DNA of 64,000 nucleotides from Fictibacillus sp. b24 (GTDB taxonomy: Bacteria; Bacillota; Bacilli; Bacillales; Fictibacillaceae). Shown here one piece after another: positions 52,251-62,339 of the stretch. Below the pieces are notes generated by a model that saw only the letters and a list, made by a program, of their open reading frames with translations, did no database searches and was not told the origin of the DNA. A program made the translations under genes and the position numbers. The stretch lies in contig NZ_JAUCES010000005.1 in the NCBI RefSeq assembly GCF_030348825.1, positions 1,860,001 to 1,924,000 on the forward strand, read 5' to 3'. The first letter of the stretch is position 1; each line of letters begins with the position of its first letter.

Positions 52251-53420
52251 TTAAAACACCCTTGCACGCTCTTGGTGCTGAACGATATTATTCTTAATGA
52301 CTTCCATGTTATCTTGGCCGAATTGCTGAACGAGCGCACTTGCAAGTTCCCAGGCAACGACGGATTCAGCTACTACACTTGCAGCAGGAACAGCACAGCT
52401 GTCTGAGCGTTCAATGCTTGCTGCAAATACTTCTTTTGTTTCAATATCAACGCTGTTGAGCGGCTTGTATAGTGTTGGGATCGGCTTCATGACACCGCGT
52501 ACCACAACTGGCATCCCTGTCGTCATTCCGCCTTCAAATCCGCCTGCGTTATTTGTTTTTCGTGTATAGCCATGTTCAATATCCCACAGGATCTCATCAT
52601 GAACTTCGCTTCCTGGTTTTCTAGCTGCTTCAAAACCGATGCCAATCTCAGCCCCTTTAAACGCATTGATACTCATGATGGCAGCTGCAAGTTTGGCATC
52701 GAGCTTGTTGTCGTAATGTGTGTAGCTTCCTACTCCAACAGGCATTCCTTCAGCGATCACTTCAACTACTCCACCGATAGAATCACCGTTTTCTTTCGCT
52801 GTGTCGATCGCATCCATCATAATCTTTTCTGCGTTTTCATCTAAACATCGTACCGGAGAAACTTCCGTTTTTTCACGAAGTTCATTTAAGTTTTCATACG
52901 TTGTTTGCTCAGCTTTAACTCCGCCAATTTCAAGAACATGCCCGCCAATTTGTACGCCAAGTTCTTTCAGAATCTTTTTTGCCACGGCTCCTGCGGCAAC
53001 TCTTACGGTTGTTTCTCGAGCTGAAGAACGTTCAAGAACATTTCTCATATCTCGATGGTTGTATTTAATCGCGCCGTTTAAATCGGCATGTCCTGGCCGC
53101 GGTCTTGAGATGACACGTTTTACTTCGGCGTTTTCATCTTCAAGAGGTTCAGCTCCCATAATTTTTGTCCAATGGGTAAAGTCTTTGTTTTCAACAACGA
53201 GCGTGATCGGTGAACCGAGTGTTACACCATGGCGTACACCGCTTAAGATCTGAACTTGATCCTTTTCGATCTGCATGCGGCGGCCTCTTCCATGTCCTTT
53301 CTGTCTTCTTGCAAGCTCCTCGTTTATGTCTTCAGCCAAAAGAGGCAAACCTGCTGGTACACCTTCAATGATTGTTGTTAGTTGAGGGCCGTGGGATTCC
53401 CCCGCTGTTAAATATCTCAT
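52251..53420 (-). CDS. aroC: Chorismate synthase
   Basis: A 389-residue FMN-dependent enzyme making chorismate from EPSP. Conserved segments: [20 protein letters not shown] at the N-terminus, [48 protein letters not shown] and [11 protein letters not shown]. It is called aroF in B. subtilis. First gene of the four-gene aromatic operon, it is preceded by a T-box leader. Start ATG at 53420 follows AACAGGAGG; an ATG four bases upstream is out of frame. Confidence 0.98.
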   Translation of the reverse strand: MRYLTAGESHGPQLTTIIEGVPAGLPLLAEDINEELARRQKGHGRGRRMQIEKDQVQILSGVRHGVTLGSPITLVVENKDFTHWTKIMGAEPLEDENAEVKRVISRPRPGHADLNGAIKYNHRDMRNVLERSSARETTVRVAAGAVAKKILKELGVQIGGHVLEIGGVKAEQTTYENLNELREKTEVSPVRCLDENAEKIMMDAIDTAKENGDSIGGVVEVIAEGMPVGVGSYTHYDNKLDAKLAAAIMSINAFKGAEIGIGFEAARKPGSEVHDEILWDIEHGYTRKTNNAGGFEGGMTTGMPVVVRGVMKPIPTLYKPLNSVDIETKEVFAASIERSDSCAVPAASVVAESVVAWELASALVQQFGQDNMEVIKNNIVQHQERARVF

Positions 53421-53455
53421 TCATAATTCCTCCTGTTTGCCTGTTTTAATGTACA

Positions 53456-53680
53456 AAAAAATCCCTGCTAATAAGCAGGGACGAATTGATATCGCGGTAC
53501 CACCCTGACAGCAAAGACTAAAGCTCTGCCACCTTCATTGTCATAACGGAAATAATCCGGCTCTTGTAAAAAAGCATGCTCAAGAATTGTAATTCATGAA
53601 AGGCTGTGTACTGATTTGCACCACCATCAGCTCTCTAATAACAGGGAACCATTCCACTACTGTTGTTCTCTCATTGCAAT
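53456..53680 (-). promoter_or_regulatory. T-box leader of the aroC-aroB-tyrA-aroA operon, probably tyrosine-specific
   Basis: On the minus strand: a stem I base (GCAATG pairing with CATGC), an AGTA element, AGAGAGCTGATGGTGGTGC in the apical part, then GAATTACAATTCTTGAGC. The T-box AGGGTGGTACCGCG follows, and then a terminator with stem TCCCTGC / GCAGGGA and seven T residues. In GAA-U-UAC-A the triplet after the loop-E GAA is UAC, a tyrosine codon; this specifier reading is my inference. Uncharged tRNA would bind and allow read-through into aroC. Confidence 0.93.
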
Positions 53681-53835
53681 TGATTTTATAAAGTTATAAA
53701 CAGTTTTAGCACGTTGAAGCGCTATTGTAAAGGAAATTCATTCATTTTTCTTAAAATTTACATTACCTTCATCTATATGTCAAAGAAGCAAAAAAACTGC
53801 CGAAAATTAAATTGAACTTTTTTTCTGATAAGTAC

Positions 53836-53864
53836 TTGACATTCTTATGAAATCCCTTTAAAGT
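53836..53864 (+). promoter_or_regulatory. Candidate promoter of the DAHP synthase gene
   Basis: A perfect TTGACA (53836), 17 bp, then TAAAGT (53859). It lies about 130 bp upstream of the ATG and leaves an untranslated leader containing two inverted repeats: GACAC...GTGTC (with an inner GCTTTAAAGC) and CCTAT...ATAGG around GCGGCCGC. Confidence 0.65.
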
Positions 53865-53997
53865 TACAAACAATACTTTATGAGACACACGCTTTAAAGC
53901 GCGAAAGTGTCTATGTGATTATGTTTATAAATAAGCCTATGAGCGGCCGCGATATAGGAACTAAAAAAACGAGTGTAAATATGGGGAGGAACCGCAC

Positions 53998-55077
53998 ATG
54001 TCAAACGAATTAGAAGTATTACGAAAGCAGATGGATGATATCTCTTTAAAAATTTTAGAGCTTTTAAATGAACGAGGAAATGTTGCACAACAAATTGGGA
54101 AGTTAAAGGAAATGCAAGGTGTTAAACGCTTTGACCCAGTAAGAGAAAGAGAGCTATTAGATCTTATCGCTTCACACAACGATGGTCCGTTCGAAACATC
54201 TACGGTGCAGCATATTTTCAAACAGATCTTCAAAGCAAGCTTAGAATTGCAAAAAGATGATAACCGAAAAGCATTGCTTGTATCTCGTAAAAAGAAACCT
54301 GAAGATACGATTGTTAATGTTAAAGGTGAAAAAATTGGTGATGGTAATCCCCACTTCATCATGGGGCCGTGTGCGGTTGAAAGTTACGAACAAGTAAAAC
54401 AAGTTGCAGAAGTAATTGCTGAAAAAGGATTAACATTAATCCGAGGCGGTGCGTTCAAACCGCGTACGTCTCCTTACGATTTCCAAGGGCTTGGTCTAGA
54501 AGGATTAAAGATTCTGCGTAAAGCAGCAGACGAACATCAGCTTGCGGTAGTGAGTGAAATTCTAAATCCGAATGATATCGAGATGGCATTAGACTATGTT
54601 GATGTAATTCAAATCGGCGCACGTAACATGCAAAACTTTGATCTATTAAAAGCTGCTGGCTCTGTCAACAAGCCTGTACTACTTAAACGTGGCTTAGCAG
54701 CTACGATTGAAGAGTTCATGTACGCTGCTGAATACATTCTAGCTCAAGGAAACTCTCAAGTTATTCTTTGTGAACGTGGAATCCGTACTTACGAGCGAGC
54801 GACTCGCAACACACTTGATATTTCAGCAGTTCCTATTCTTAAGAAGGAAACGCATCTTCCAGTAGTTGTGGATGTAACCCATTCAACAGGAAGAAAAGAT
54901 CTTCTCCTCCCTGCTGCAAAAGCAGCTATGGCGATTGGTGCTGATGCGGTTATGGCTGAAGTTCACCCTGATCCTGCTGTAGCGTTATCTGACTCAGCTC
55001 AACAGATGAACATCCCTGAATTCCACGAATTCATGGACGCACTATTAAATAAAGAAAAGAAAAAAATCCATTCATAA
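53998..55077 (+). CDS. aroG: Bifunctional chorismate mutase / DAHP synthase
   Basis: A 359-residue enzyme; B. subtilis calls it aroA. Residues 1 to about 90 are an AroQ chorismate mutase ([30 protein letters not shown]). From about 110 on is the 3-deoxy-7-phosphoheptulonate synthase barrel ([60 protein letters not shown]). The mutase domain usually gives feedback control by prephenate or chorismate. It is divergent from the aroC operon, so first and later steps of the pathway lie together. Ribosome binding site GGGGAGG. Confidence 0.96.
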   Translation: MSNELEVLRKQMDDISLKILELLNERGNVAQQIGKLKEMQGVKRFDPVRERELLDLIASHNDGPFETSTVQHIFKQIFKASLELQKDDNRKALLVSRKKKPEDTIVNVKGEKIGDGNPHFIMGPCAVESYEQVKQVAEVIAEKGLTLIRGGAFKPRTSPYDFQGLGLEGLKILRKAADEHQLAVVSEILNPNDIEMALDYVDVIQIGARNMQNFDLLKAAGSVNKPVLLKRGLAATIEEFMYAAEYILAQGNSQVILCERGIRTYERATRNTLDISAVPILKKETHLPVVVDVTHSTGRKDLLLPAAKAAMAIGADAVMAEVHPDPAVALSDSAQQMNIPEFHEFMDALLNKEKKKIHS

Positions 55078-55084
55078 AAAGGAT

Positions 55085-55115
55085 AAAGCCTGGCTCATAG
55101 AGTCAGGCTTTTCTT
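55085..55115 (+). terminator. Rho-independent terminator of the DAHP synthase gene
   Basis: Stem AAGCCTG(G)CTC / GTCAGGCTT with a short loop and T-rich tail, nine bases past the stop codon. Confidence 0.82.
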
Positions 55116-55123
55116 GTAGTGTC

Positions 55124-55324
55124 TTACCCTTCGAAATATTCCTTGTAGTATCCGCCAACTTTACCAGTGTTATCAACCACGAAATAAAACTCTTCTGTTT
55201 CGTTTTTTAATTCGTATGTCTTACCGGCTGTTAAAGCACGATTAACCATATACTTTTTTGCGTCTGTATGCACACATTTAATTTCTCGGATTGTTGGTCT
55301 GTTACCCCACTCTAAATGTATCAT
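55124..55324 (-). CDS. Small conserved protein (DUF6501-like)
   Basis: A 66-residue soluble protein (IREIKCVHTDAKKYMVNRAL, EEFYFVVDNTGKVGGYYKEY) that resembles small Bacillaceae proteins annotated DUF6501. It is probably a small beta barrel of unknown role. A ribosome binding site AAGGAGAG lies ahead of ATG 55324. It is convergent with the DAHP synthase gene and divergent from the quinone oxidoreductase gene. It is short but has typical codon use and a conserved look. Confidence 0.75.
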   Translation of the reverse strand: MIHLEWGNRPTIREIKCVHTDAKKYMVNRALTAGKTYELKNETEEFYFVVDNTGKVGGYYKEYFEG

Positions 55325-55479
55325 GATGTTTCTCTCCTTATAGGAATTCTTTTGTTAAATCATAATGTGCAGTACGTTTTCTGTCAAATTCAATTTCTTT
55401 AAGCATCTTCCCTAGTATTCCTATAATTATATCGGTTACTATGATATTGAACATTATATTAGAATGGAGAACTTTATCT

Positions 55480-56442
55480 ATGAAAGCACTTGTATTTGAT
55501 CAATTTGGCGGACCAGAAGTTCTAGAGTACCGTGAAATAAGCGAACCTGTAATTGGGTCAGGTGACATTTTGTTAGAAATGAAAGCAATTGGCTTAAACT
55601 TTGCAGATGTTTATAGAAGAAAAGGAAATTATCATCTAGAAGGACAGCCTCCTTACATTCTTGGTTACGAAGGTGCTGGAATCGTAAAAAAAGTAGGCTC
55701 TAATGTAAATGATGTATCTGTTGGTGACCGTATCGCCTTTGCAGATGTTCCTGCAGCAAATGCAGAGTTGGTTGCTGTACCAAGCGAAAAAGCGATCCCC
55801 ATTCCTGAAGGTGTAACCTATGAAGCAGCAGCTTCGCTTTTATTACAAGGATTGACTGCCCATTATTTAACAAGGGACAGCTTTTCTATTAAAAAAGGTG
55901 ATATCGCATTAGTACATGCTGCTGCCGGCGGTGTTGGACAGCTATTAATCCAAATCATCAAACTATTAGGCGGAACTGTGATCGGTTTGACATCTTCAGA
56001 AGAAAAACGCCAGGTAGCTTTAGGTGCAGGGGCAGATTCAGTATTCTTATATAACGATAGTTGGAAAGAAAGTGTATTTGATGAAACTTTCGGTAAAGGT
56101 GTAGACGTTGTTTATGAGTCTGTTGGTTCTACGATTATGGATAGTTTTGAAGTTACACGGATTGGTGGAACAGTAGTTTTCTTTGGAATGGCTGGCGGTG
56201 ATCCTGTGTCCATTGATCCTCGTATGCTGATGGATACTTCTAAGACGTTAACTGGCGGTGATTTATGGAACGTGCTCACCTCTCATGAAGAACGTGTAAA
56301 GCGTTCGAGTGAGTTGTTTGAATGGATTAAGAATGGTCATGTGAAAATAACTGATACTTCCTTCCCTTTAAGTGAAGGTGCTACCGCACATGAATATCTT
56401 GAGAGCAGAAAAAGTACCGGCAAGATTTTGTTGATTCCTTAA
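55480..56442 (+). CDS. Zinc-independent quinone oxidoreductase (MDR family)
   Basis: A 320-residue medium-chain dehydrogenase/reductase, probably NADPH-dependent. MKALVFDQFGGPEVLEYREI begins the GroES-like domain, with NFADVYRRKGNY and PPYILGYEGAGIV; the cofactor site is VHAAAGGVGQLLIQIIKLLG. The catalytic-zinc Cys of alcohol dehydrogenases is absent, as in QOR proteins. It is expected to reduce quinones or enones by one or two electrons. The start is ATG at 55480 behind GGAG; the upstream in-frame ATG at 55441 adds residues not seen in the family. Confidence 0.87.
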   Translation: MKALVFDQFGGPEVLEYREISEPVIGSGDILLEMKAIGLNFADVYRRKGNYHLEGQPPYILGYEGAGIVKKVGSNVNDVSVGDRIAFADVPAANAELVAVPSEKAIPIPEGVTYEAAASLLLQGLTAHYLTRDSFSIKKGDIALVHAAAGGVGQLLIQIIKLLGGTVIGLTSSEEKRQVALGAGADSVFLYNDSWKESVFDETFGKGVDVVYESVGSTIMDSFEVTRIGGTVVFFGMAGGDPVSIDPRMLMDTSKTLTGGDLWNVLTSHEERVKRSSELFEWIKNGHVKITDTSFPLSEGATAHEYLESRKSTGKILLIP

Positions 56443-56479
56443 ATGACGTTAATAGCTTATATAATTTACTCTTTCCTAT

Positions 56480-56511
56480 TAGATGGCTGCAAGTTGCGGC
56501 CATCTTTTTTG
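56480..56511 (+). terminator. Rho-independent terminator of the quinone oxidoreductase gene
   Basis: Stem GATGGC / GCCATC with an inner GC pair, followed by TTTTTT on the plus strand, about 40 bp past the stop codon. Confidence 0.8.
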
Positions 56512-56532
56512 GCAAGTGATCACTAATTGCAA

Positions 56533-56632
56533 AATGCAAATATTATAATCGATTAACGGTTGATGAATGCAAATGATTTATTTGTAAAGTGCAAATGTTT
56601 GAGAAATGAAGCGACAATGAAAATTTCCCCAC
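56533..56632. repeat. Degenerate 22-bp repeat units around TGCAAATG
   Basis: ATGCAAAT at 56534, ATGCAAATG at 56567 and GTGCAAATG at 56589, with a diverged GCGACAATG at 56611. The last three are 22 bp apart; the first gap is 33 bp. It lies between the converging quinone oxidoreductase and NERD genes. Confidence 0.55.
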
Positions 56633-56688
56633 TGCCAGCTTCAACTTTTATTTGATTAGAATAATATTATGTTAAGTAGTGAAACGAT

Positions 56689-57663
56689 TTATTTTGGAAA
56701 AGGAAGTTGATAGGTTGCTGAGTTTGTTGGTCCGCTGGGATTGATATCCATGGATTTTAAGAGGTTTTTCATGCTGGTCGAGGAGTGGACGTGCAAAAAA
56801 TTCCTGAGTGTCTTGTTTTTTACGTTTACATTAAACAAAATCGCATAATCTCGTATAGCCTGTATATGTGCATTCTTAGACTTTTTAAAGCAAGCTGAAC
56901 AATACCATGTAGCCTTTTTACGGACCATCGGCAAATGTTTGCAGAATGGACAAGCTACCCCAGTCATTATATCTGAATCTTTTATATGATAAGTCTTCAA
57001 AAGGTCGGTGTTAAGTTGTTGATGCTGCTTTAACATTCTAGTGGTTATCTTTGAAATATCTTTCTTGGTAAGAAGTTGGTTTTGTAATTTGGGAAGATTG
57101 TTAATGATCCTAGCCAGGTGTTTGGCGCGTATAATTTGGGCTGCTTTATTTCCATAACGTGGAGATATTGTAATAAACGATTTAGGGTTTGTGATAACAA
57201 CGAGGGTATGAAGTGGAATCAGCGGGAACTGATTTCTAGTTAACCATTTTTTAAAATGATCTTTTTGTTGCTCAACTTGATTAACTGGATCAGGAAATGT
57301 TTCGTCTTCCCCATTTATTGTGCGTCTCATTTGATCAAATTGATGGTCAAAGTAAAGGTCTCCCTTCAGGTTTTTAACCTCTAGCAACACACAAAATGAG
57401 AAATGAATGATCACGCAATCAATTTGAAAGTAATATTGCTTATCTTTATCTCTTGGAAGCCTTAAATCATGCAAGATTACGTAGGAATCTTCATCGAGAT
57501 CATTCAAATGGTAAGCTAATGAAGCTTCTCCCCTATGTCCAGCTGTGTATTTGGCTAGCTCTATTTGAAGTTCACCAATATTAGGATGATTGAGTACTAA
57601 TCTTTGTAAAATCACCTCCAATTTGAGTAGCTTGAGTGGCTTTGTGCGCGGTTTTTTAATCAA
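56689..57663 (-). CDS. NERD-domain protein with C-terminal zinc ribbon
   Basis: A 324-residue protein. The NERD domain (about 35-150) is a nuclease-related fold with YYFQIDCVIIHFSFCVLLEV, then KNLKGDLYF, giving the D...ExK arrangement. Near residue 235 comes CPFCKHLPMVRKKATWYCSAC, written here as two CxxC pairs, a zinc ribbon. DNA or RNA processing is the usual assumption; no substrate is known. The start is TTG at 57663 behind AGAGGTGATC. It stands alone between two tandem repeat arrays. Confidence 0.82.
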   Translation of the reverse strand: MIKKPRTKPLKLLKLEVILQRLVLNHPNIGELQIELAKYTAGHRGEASLAYHLNDLDEDSYVILHDLRLPRDKDKQYYFQIDCVIIHFSFCVLLEVKNLKGDLYFDHQFDQMRRTINGEDETFPDPVNQVEQQKDHFKKWLTRNQFPLIPLHTLVVITNPKSFITISPRYGNKAAQIIRAKHLARIINNLPKLQNQLLTKKDISKITTRMLKQHQQLNTDLLKTYHIKDSDIMTGVACPFCKHLPMVRKKATWYCSACFKKSKNAHIQAIRDYAILFNVNVKNKTLRNFLHVHSSTSMKNLLKSMDINPSGPTNSATYQLPFPK

Positions 57664-57820
57664 GCGATCACCTCTTGTTTATTCATTCTCTACATAATTC
57701 GATAAATATCAAAAAAATCCTTTAGTGAAAGGAACTCTATGGTTAACAAGAATTCGGAAAATAATAGTTTGTTCACAATTAATTCTTTATAGAGAAAATT
57801 AGTTAATATTAATTGGTAAT

Positions 57821-57893
57821 TAAGCGATTTAGAAACTAAATTAAGCGATTTTTAGTCCTAATTATCGCGTTTATAGAAAAATATAGGCGATTC
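57821..57893. repeat. Degenerate 21-bp tandem repeat, about four units
   Basis: TTAAGCGATT-type elements at 57820, 57841, 57862 (TTATCGCGTT) and 57883 (ATAGGCGATT), spaced about 21 bp, in the 382-bp gap between the NERD gene start and odhB. No gene is present in the gap. Confidence 0.7.
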
Positions 57894-57984
57894 GACAAAC
57901 ATCAACTCCAAACGAAGCAAATTGGCTACCGTCTACCCCTGCAACCAACCCTCCTACAAACATCTTTTTGTGATCCCCCTCACC

Positions 57985-58027
57985 ACAAAAAAACACCCCC
58001 TGAAGCAGCAGCAGCAGGAGGTGTTCC
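57985..58027 (-). terminator. Rho-independent terminator of odhAB
   Basis: Stem AACACCTCCTG / CAGGGGGTGTT (one mismatch) around a CTG-repeat loop, followed by seven T residues on the minus strand. It lies just past the odhB stop codon. Confidence 0.88.
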
Positions 58028-58045
58028 ATATCCATCATTAACTCA

Positions 58046-59317
58046 TTAACCTTCTAAAAGAAGTGACTCTGGATCTTCGAGAAGTGATTTAATTGTTGTT
58101 AAGAAGCTTACCGCTTCTTTTCCATCAACGATACGGTGGTCATAGGAAAGTGCGATGTACATCATCGGACGGTTTTCCATGCGCTCTTTATCGATTGCAA
58201 CTGGTCTCCATTGGATTGTGTGCATTCCAAGGATACCAACTTGTGGTGCATTCAAAATTGGTGTAGAAAGCATTGATCCAAAGATACCGCCGTTCGTGAT
58301 TGTGAATGAACCGCCTTGAAGGTCTTCTAATGATAACTTCTTAGAACGTGCCTTTTCAGCTAAGTTTCCGATCTCTTTTTCAATGCCAGCAAAGCTAAGG
58401 CGATCAGCGTTGCGGACAACTGGAACAACTAGTCCTTCTTCAGCGCCTACAGCGATACCGATATCGTAAAACTTCTTAAGAACCATTTCATCGCCTTGGA
58501 TTTCTGCGTTGATTGCAGGGAATTTCTTCAAAGCGCCTACAACAGCTTTTGTGAAGAATGACATGTATCCTAGTTTAACTCCGTTTTGCTCATAGAACTT
58601 GTCCTTGCGGCGAGCACGAACTTCGTTGATCGCAGTCATATCGACTTCATTAAAAGTTGTAAGCATTGCAGCCGTTTGTTGAGCTTCTACTAAACGTTTA
58701 GCAATTGTTTGACGTCTGCGGGACATCTTCACGCGCTCAACAGGTTTCTCAGGGTTTACCGGTTCAACAGAAGCAGCTGGTTTAGATGCTTGTGCAGCTG
58801 GCTTGGATGCCGGAGCAGCCTTTTCACTGCTTCCGCCTTCTACGTGGCGTTTCACATCTTCTGTGCGAACTCGTCCAAGTGGATCGCGAGCATTAACCTC
58901 AGAAAGATCGATGCCTTTTTCTCTAGCAAGCTTGCGTGCTGCAGGTGATGCAATCGGGCGGTCTGAAGCTTTTACTTCTTCTTCTGCCGCGTCATTTTCT
59001 ACCACTGGTTCTTGCTTCTGAGCGGGAGCAGTTTTCTCTTCTGCTTTTTCCTCTGCAGCTGGTTCAGCAGATTCTGAAGCACCACCTTCAACGATCGAAG
59101 CGATGATGTCTCCAACTGCTACAGTATCACCTGGCTCAACTTTGATATTTTTAAGGACTCCATCACGTTCTGCACTGATTTCAATATTTACCTTATCTGT
59201 TTCAAGCTCTACTAAATCTTCGCCTTTAACAACTGTGTCGCCTTCTTTTTTAAGCCATTGTGCTACTGTACCTTCTGAAATAGATTCGGCTAATTCCGGA
59301 ACTTTAACGTCAAACAT
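58046..59317 (-). CDS. odhB: 2-oxoglutarate dehydrogenase E2, dihydrolipoyl succinyltransferase
   Basis: A 423-residue core subunit that transfers succinyl from lipoyl to CoA. The lipoyl domain has [10 protein letters not shown] with the modified Lys near 42. An Ala/Pro/Glu-rich linker follows (about 80-120), then the peripheral subunit-binding domain ([27 protein letters not shown]). The catalytic domain ends [16 protein letters not shown] with the active-site His. The start is ATG at 59317, eight bases after GGGAGG; the GTG two codons upstream is too close to that site. It overlaps the end of odhA by 8 bp. Confidence 0.97.
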   Translation of the reverse strand: MFDVKVPELAESISEGTVAQWLKKEGDTVVKGEDLVELETDKVNIEISAERDGVLKNIKVEPGDTVAVGDIIASIVEGGASESAEPAAEEKAEEKTAPAQKQEPVVENDAAEEEVKASDRPIASPAARKLAREKGIDLSEVNARDPLGRVRTEDVKRHVEGGSSEKAAPASKPAAQASKPAASVEPVNPEKPVERVKMSRRRQTIAKRLVEAQQTAAMLTTFNEVDMTAINEVRARRKDKFYEQNGVKLGYMSFFTKAVVGALKKFPAINAEIQGDEMVLKKFYDIGIAVGAEEGLVVPVVRNADRLSFAGIEKEIGNLAEKARSKKLSLEDLQGGSFTITNGGIFGSMLSTPILNAPQVGILGMHTIQWRPVAIDKERMENRPMMYIALSYDHRIVDGKEAVSFLTTIKSLLEDPESLLLEG

Positions 59318-62168
59318 GTTCACGGCCTCCCTCTCGCGATTGTATGTCTAGTGCTAATGATGTTTGGATGATTTGTTCTTGTTCTTTTTTGTAGATGTCT
59401 GGCTCCCCACCAGCTGTACTCGAACGTTCTTGACGACCAATATAAGAAACGTGTGCTTCTTTAGGTGCAACAGCACGGAGTTTAGGTTCAATATATAGCC
59501 ATGATCCCATGTTCTTAGGTTCTTCTTGAACCCAGATCAGGTCTTCAACGTTTGGATACTCATTTAACAGAGCGGTCATCTCTTCTTCTGGGAACGGATA
59601 GATTTGTTCAACTCGAACGATATGCATTTCCGTTCTTGCCACTTGATCTTGCTCAAGTGCTTTTTCTAGGTCGATCGCAATCTTACCAGAGCAAAGCAAG
59701 ATTTTCTTCACTTTGTCTTTTTCTTTGCCAAGTCCTGGCTGTTCGAGCAATGGCATAAAGTGGTCGCTTTCAAATGCTTCCGCTAATGAGGCAACCTTCG
59801 CATCACGAAGCAAGCTCTTAGGTGTCATCACTACTAACGGACGTACCTCATCCATTGAAAGAAGTTTCGCTTGGCGTCTTAATAAGTGGAAGTATTGTGC
59901 AGCAGTACTTACGTTTGCTACTGTCCAGTTGTTTTCCGCTCCAAGCTGAAGGAATCTTTCTAAGCGTGCACTTGAATGCTCTGGTCCTTGGCCTTCATAT
60001 CCGTGTGGAAGAAGCATGACCATACCAGATTTTTGTCCCCACTTCGCACGGCCTGCTGATAAGAACTGATCAAACAGAACTTGAGCAACGTTTGCGAAAT
60101 CTCCGTATTGTGCTTCCCAAATGACAAGCGTTTCAGGTGCAAACACGTTATAGCCATATTCAAAACCAACTACTGATGATTCTGATAACGGACTATTATG
60201 AATAGCAAAAGAAACATTAATTTCATCCATCGCATGCAATGGAGAGAACTTCTTACCGCTTTCACTATCATTTAAAACAAGATGTCTTTGCGCAAATGTA
60301 CCACGTTCAGAGTCTTGCCCTGTGATACGAATTGGTGTTCCATCTTTCAGAATGGACGCGAAAGCTAACGATTCCGCCATACCCCAATCAATTTTTTCTC
60401 CTTGGAACGCTTTGCGTCTGCGTTCTAGAATTCTTTTGATTTTAGGGTAAACATTGAAGTCCTCTGGGAACTTTAGCATGTTCTCAGTAAGTTCCTGAAG
60501 GTCGGTTACCGAAATTGTGGTATCGATATCAGGAAGTGCTTTCGATAACGGATCCGGAAGTCTTGTGTCTTCCAGTTTGAATTTTTCTTTGCGCCCGTGT
60601 ACTTTTTCGTATTCGGTTTGGTGCTTAGTTAAAACTTCTTCCTCAATGCCTTTAACTTCTTCTTCCGTTACAACGCCTTCTTTAACAAGCTGTTTTGCGT
60701 AAACATCGCGAACAGTCGGATGGCTGTTCACTTGCTTATACAATTTTGGTTGTGTTGCAGAAGGATCATCCATCTCGTTATGACCGAATCGACGGTAACC
60801 GATCAAGTCGATAAGAACGTCTTTTTGGAATTTTTTACGATATTCGTATGCAAGATGTACAGCAGCAATACATGCTTCAGGGTCATCTGCATTCACGTGA
60901 ATAATCGGAATTTCAAAGCCTTTTGCAAGGTCACTCGCATACTTCGTTGAACGCGAATCTCCGCTATCCGTTGTAAAACCAACGAGGTTATTTGCGATGA
61001 TATGAAGTGTTCCGCCTGTTTGATAACCTCTTAGTCGGCTTAAGTTTAAAGTCTCAGCAACGATTCCTTCACCAGGAAAAGCAGCATCTCCATGGATAAG
61101 AATTGCAAATGCTTTTGACGTATCTTGAACAGGATATCCTTTGCTGTCGCGTGTTTCTTGAGCCGCTCTTGTATATCCTTCAACAACTGGATCTACATAC
61201 TCTAGATGGCTTGGGTTGTTCGCAAGTGAAATTTTAATTTTGTGAGATTGATCAGTTTCAACCAATCGACTTGCTCCTAAGTGATACTTTACATCCCCTG
61301 TCCAGCCAAAGTTAATTCCTCTAGAACCTTCAGAAGGAATCAGCTCTTTGTTTGGAGAATGATGAAATTCAGAGAAAATTAATTCATAAGGTTTTCCAAG
61401 AACGTGAGCAAGTACGTTTAAACGTCCTCGGTGTGCCATACCGATTAGAGCATGTTCAGCTCCGTCACGGCATCCTTCTTTTGCAGCTTCGTCAAGCATT
61501 GGCACAAGCATGTCAACGCCTTCGATAGAGAAACGCTTTTGTCCGACGAATGTCTTATGAAGGAATTTCTCAAATCCTTCAACTTCTGAAAGACGCGTTA
61601 AAAGATTCTTCTTATCTTCTGCTGTAAATTTAGGATAGTGCTGGCTAGTTTCTACCATGGTATTTAACCATTGGCGTTCTTCAGTCTCATGTACATGACT
61701 GAACTCATAAGCAATGTTTTTCGTATACACTTCCTGCAGCATTTGAATTGCTTGATAGCCATCTTTAACGCTTGATGGCGCTTCTTTCCAAATAAAGGAA
61801 GGTGGTATCGCTTTCAAATCTTCAATTGATAAGTTAAATTCTTTCGGGTCAATATGGTGGTTGTCTTTAGGAAACTCTCCAACTGGGTATAAATTAGCTG
61901 CCAAGTGACCGTATGTGCGAATGTTTTCTGCTAATTTTAATGCAGCTGCCAATTTCTCTAAATCCATTCCATCAAAACTCTGTGCAGTACGTTGATTTGG
62001 TTCAGAACCCTCACTTGGAGGACCCCAAGCATCAAATCTCTCTTTGAATGAACTGTCAACAGATTCCGGATCCACGCTATATTGATCATATAGTTCAAGG
62101 ACATAAGCCAGGTTTGGACCGCTCAGTCCTTGCCAAGGATTTTCTGATTTGGAACGTTGATGACTCAT
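59310..62168 (-). CDS. odhA: 2-oxoglutarate dehydrogenase E1 component
   Basis: A 952-residue thiamine-diphosphate enzyme decarboxylating 2-oxoglutarate in the TCA cycle. Visible parts: [20 protein letters not shown] at the N-terminus, [39 protein letters not shown] (ThDP/Mg site), [17 protein letters not shown], and the C-terminal domain with [21 protein letters not shown] start it at ATG 62168 behind GCAGGAGGG; the frame stays open upstream but the added residues have no family match. It forms an operon with odhB, with a cre-like site about 95 bp upstream. Confidence 0.97.
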   Translation of the reverse strand: MSHQRSKSENPWQGLSGPNLAYVLELYDQYSVDPESVDSSFKERFDAWGPPSEGSEPNQRTAQSFDGMDLEKLAAALKLAENIRTYGHLAANLYPVGEFPKDNHHIDPKEFNLSIEDLKAIPPSFIWKEAPSSVKDGYQAIQMLQEVYTKNIAYEFSHVHETEERQWLNTMVETSQHYPKFTAEDKKNLLTRLSEVEGFEKFLHKTFVGQKRFSIEGVDMLVPMLDEAAKEGCRDGAEHALIGMAHRGRLNVLAHVLGKPYELIFSEFHHSPNKELIPSEGSRGINFGWTGDVKYHLGASRLVETDQSHKIKISLANNPSHLEYVDPVVEGYTRAAQETRDSKGYPVQDTSKAFAILIHGDAAFPGEGIVAETLNLSRLRGYQTGGTLHIIANNLVGFTTDSGDSRSTKYASDLAKGFEIPIIHVNADDPEACIAAVHLAYEYRKKFQKDVLIDLIGYRRFGHNEMDDPSATQPKLYKQVNSHPTVRDVYAKQLVKEGVVTEEEVKGIEEEVLTKHQTEYEKVHGRKEKFKLEDTRLPDPLSKALPDIDTTISVTDLQELTENMLKFPEDFNVYPKIKRILERRRKAFQGEKIDWGMAESLAFASILKDGTPIRITGQDSERGTFAQRHLVLNDSESGKKFSPLHAMDEINVSFAIHNSPLSESSVVGFEYGYNVFAPETLVIWEAQYGDFANVAQVLFDQFLSAGRAKWGQKSGMVMLLPHGYEGQGPEHSSARLERFLQLGAENNWTVANVSTAAQYFHLLRRQAKLLSMDEVRPLVVMTPKSLLRDAKVASLAEAFESDHFMPLLEQPGLGKEKDKVKKILLCSGKIAIDLEKALEQDQVARTEMHIVRVEQIYPFPEEEMTALLNEYPNVEDLIWVQEEPKNMGSWLYIEPKLRAVAPKEAHVSYIGRQERSSTAGGEPDIYKKEQEQIIQTSLALDIQSREGGREHV

Positions 62169-62257
62169 CTTTTGTTCCCTCCTGCTTCCCTTTGTAAGTA
62201 TTGTGCTGTTGCTGTTAACAGGTGATTCATCATTTCTCGCCCTTGATATTTCCCTAT

Positions 62258-62273
62258 TTAAAGCGCTCTCAAA
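62258..62273. promoter_or_regulatory. Possible cre (CcpA) site upstream of odhA
   Basis: On the minus strand TTGAGAGCGCTTTAAA resembles the catabolite-response consensus TGAAANCGNTTNCA, with the central AGCGCTTT intact. It lies about 95 bp before odhA; odhAB is known to be glucose-repressed in B. subtilis. Several positions differ, so this is tentative. Confidence 0.4.
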
Positions 62274-62280
62274 CAATGAA

Positions 62281-62309
62281 TGAAAAGAACCTTATCATTG
62301 ATAAGGTTT
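62281..62309 (-). terminator. Rho-independent terminator of rarD
   Basis: A perfect 9-bp stem AACCTTATC / GATAAGGTT with a three-base loop and a short T-rich tail on the minus strand, 31 bp past the rarD stop codon. Confidence 0.7.
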
Positions 62310-62339
62310 CAACTGTAAGCAATGGTCATTGCCATTATA

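Noticed and set aside
53961-54362. 133-codon minus-strand ORF
   Set aside because: It is antisense to the chorismate mutase domain of the DAHP synthase gene.
59310-62276. Longer N-terminus for odhA, starting at 62276
   Set aside because: The extra 36 residues do not match the family, whereas ATG 62168 has a strong ribosome binding site and the expected first residues.
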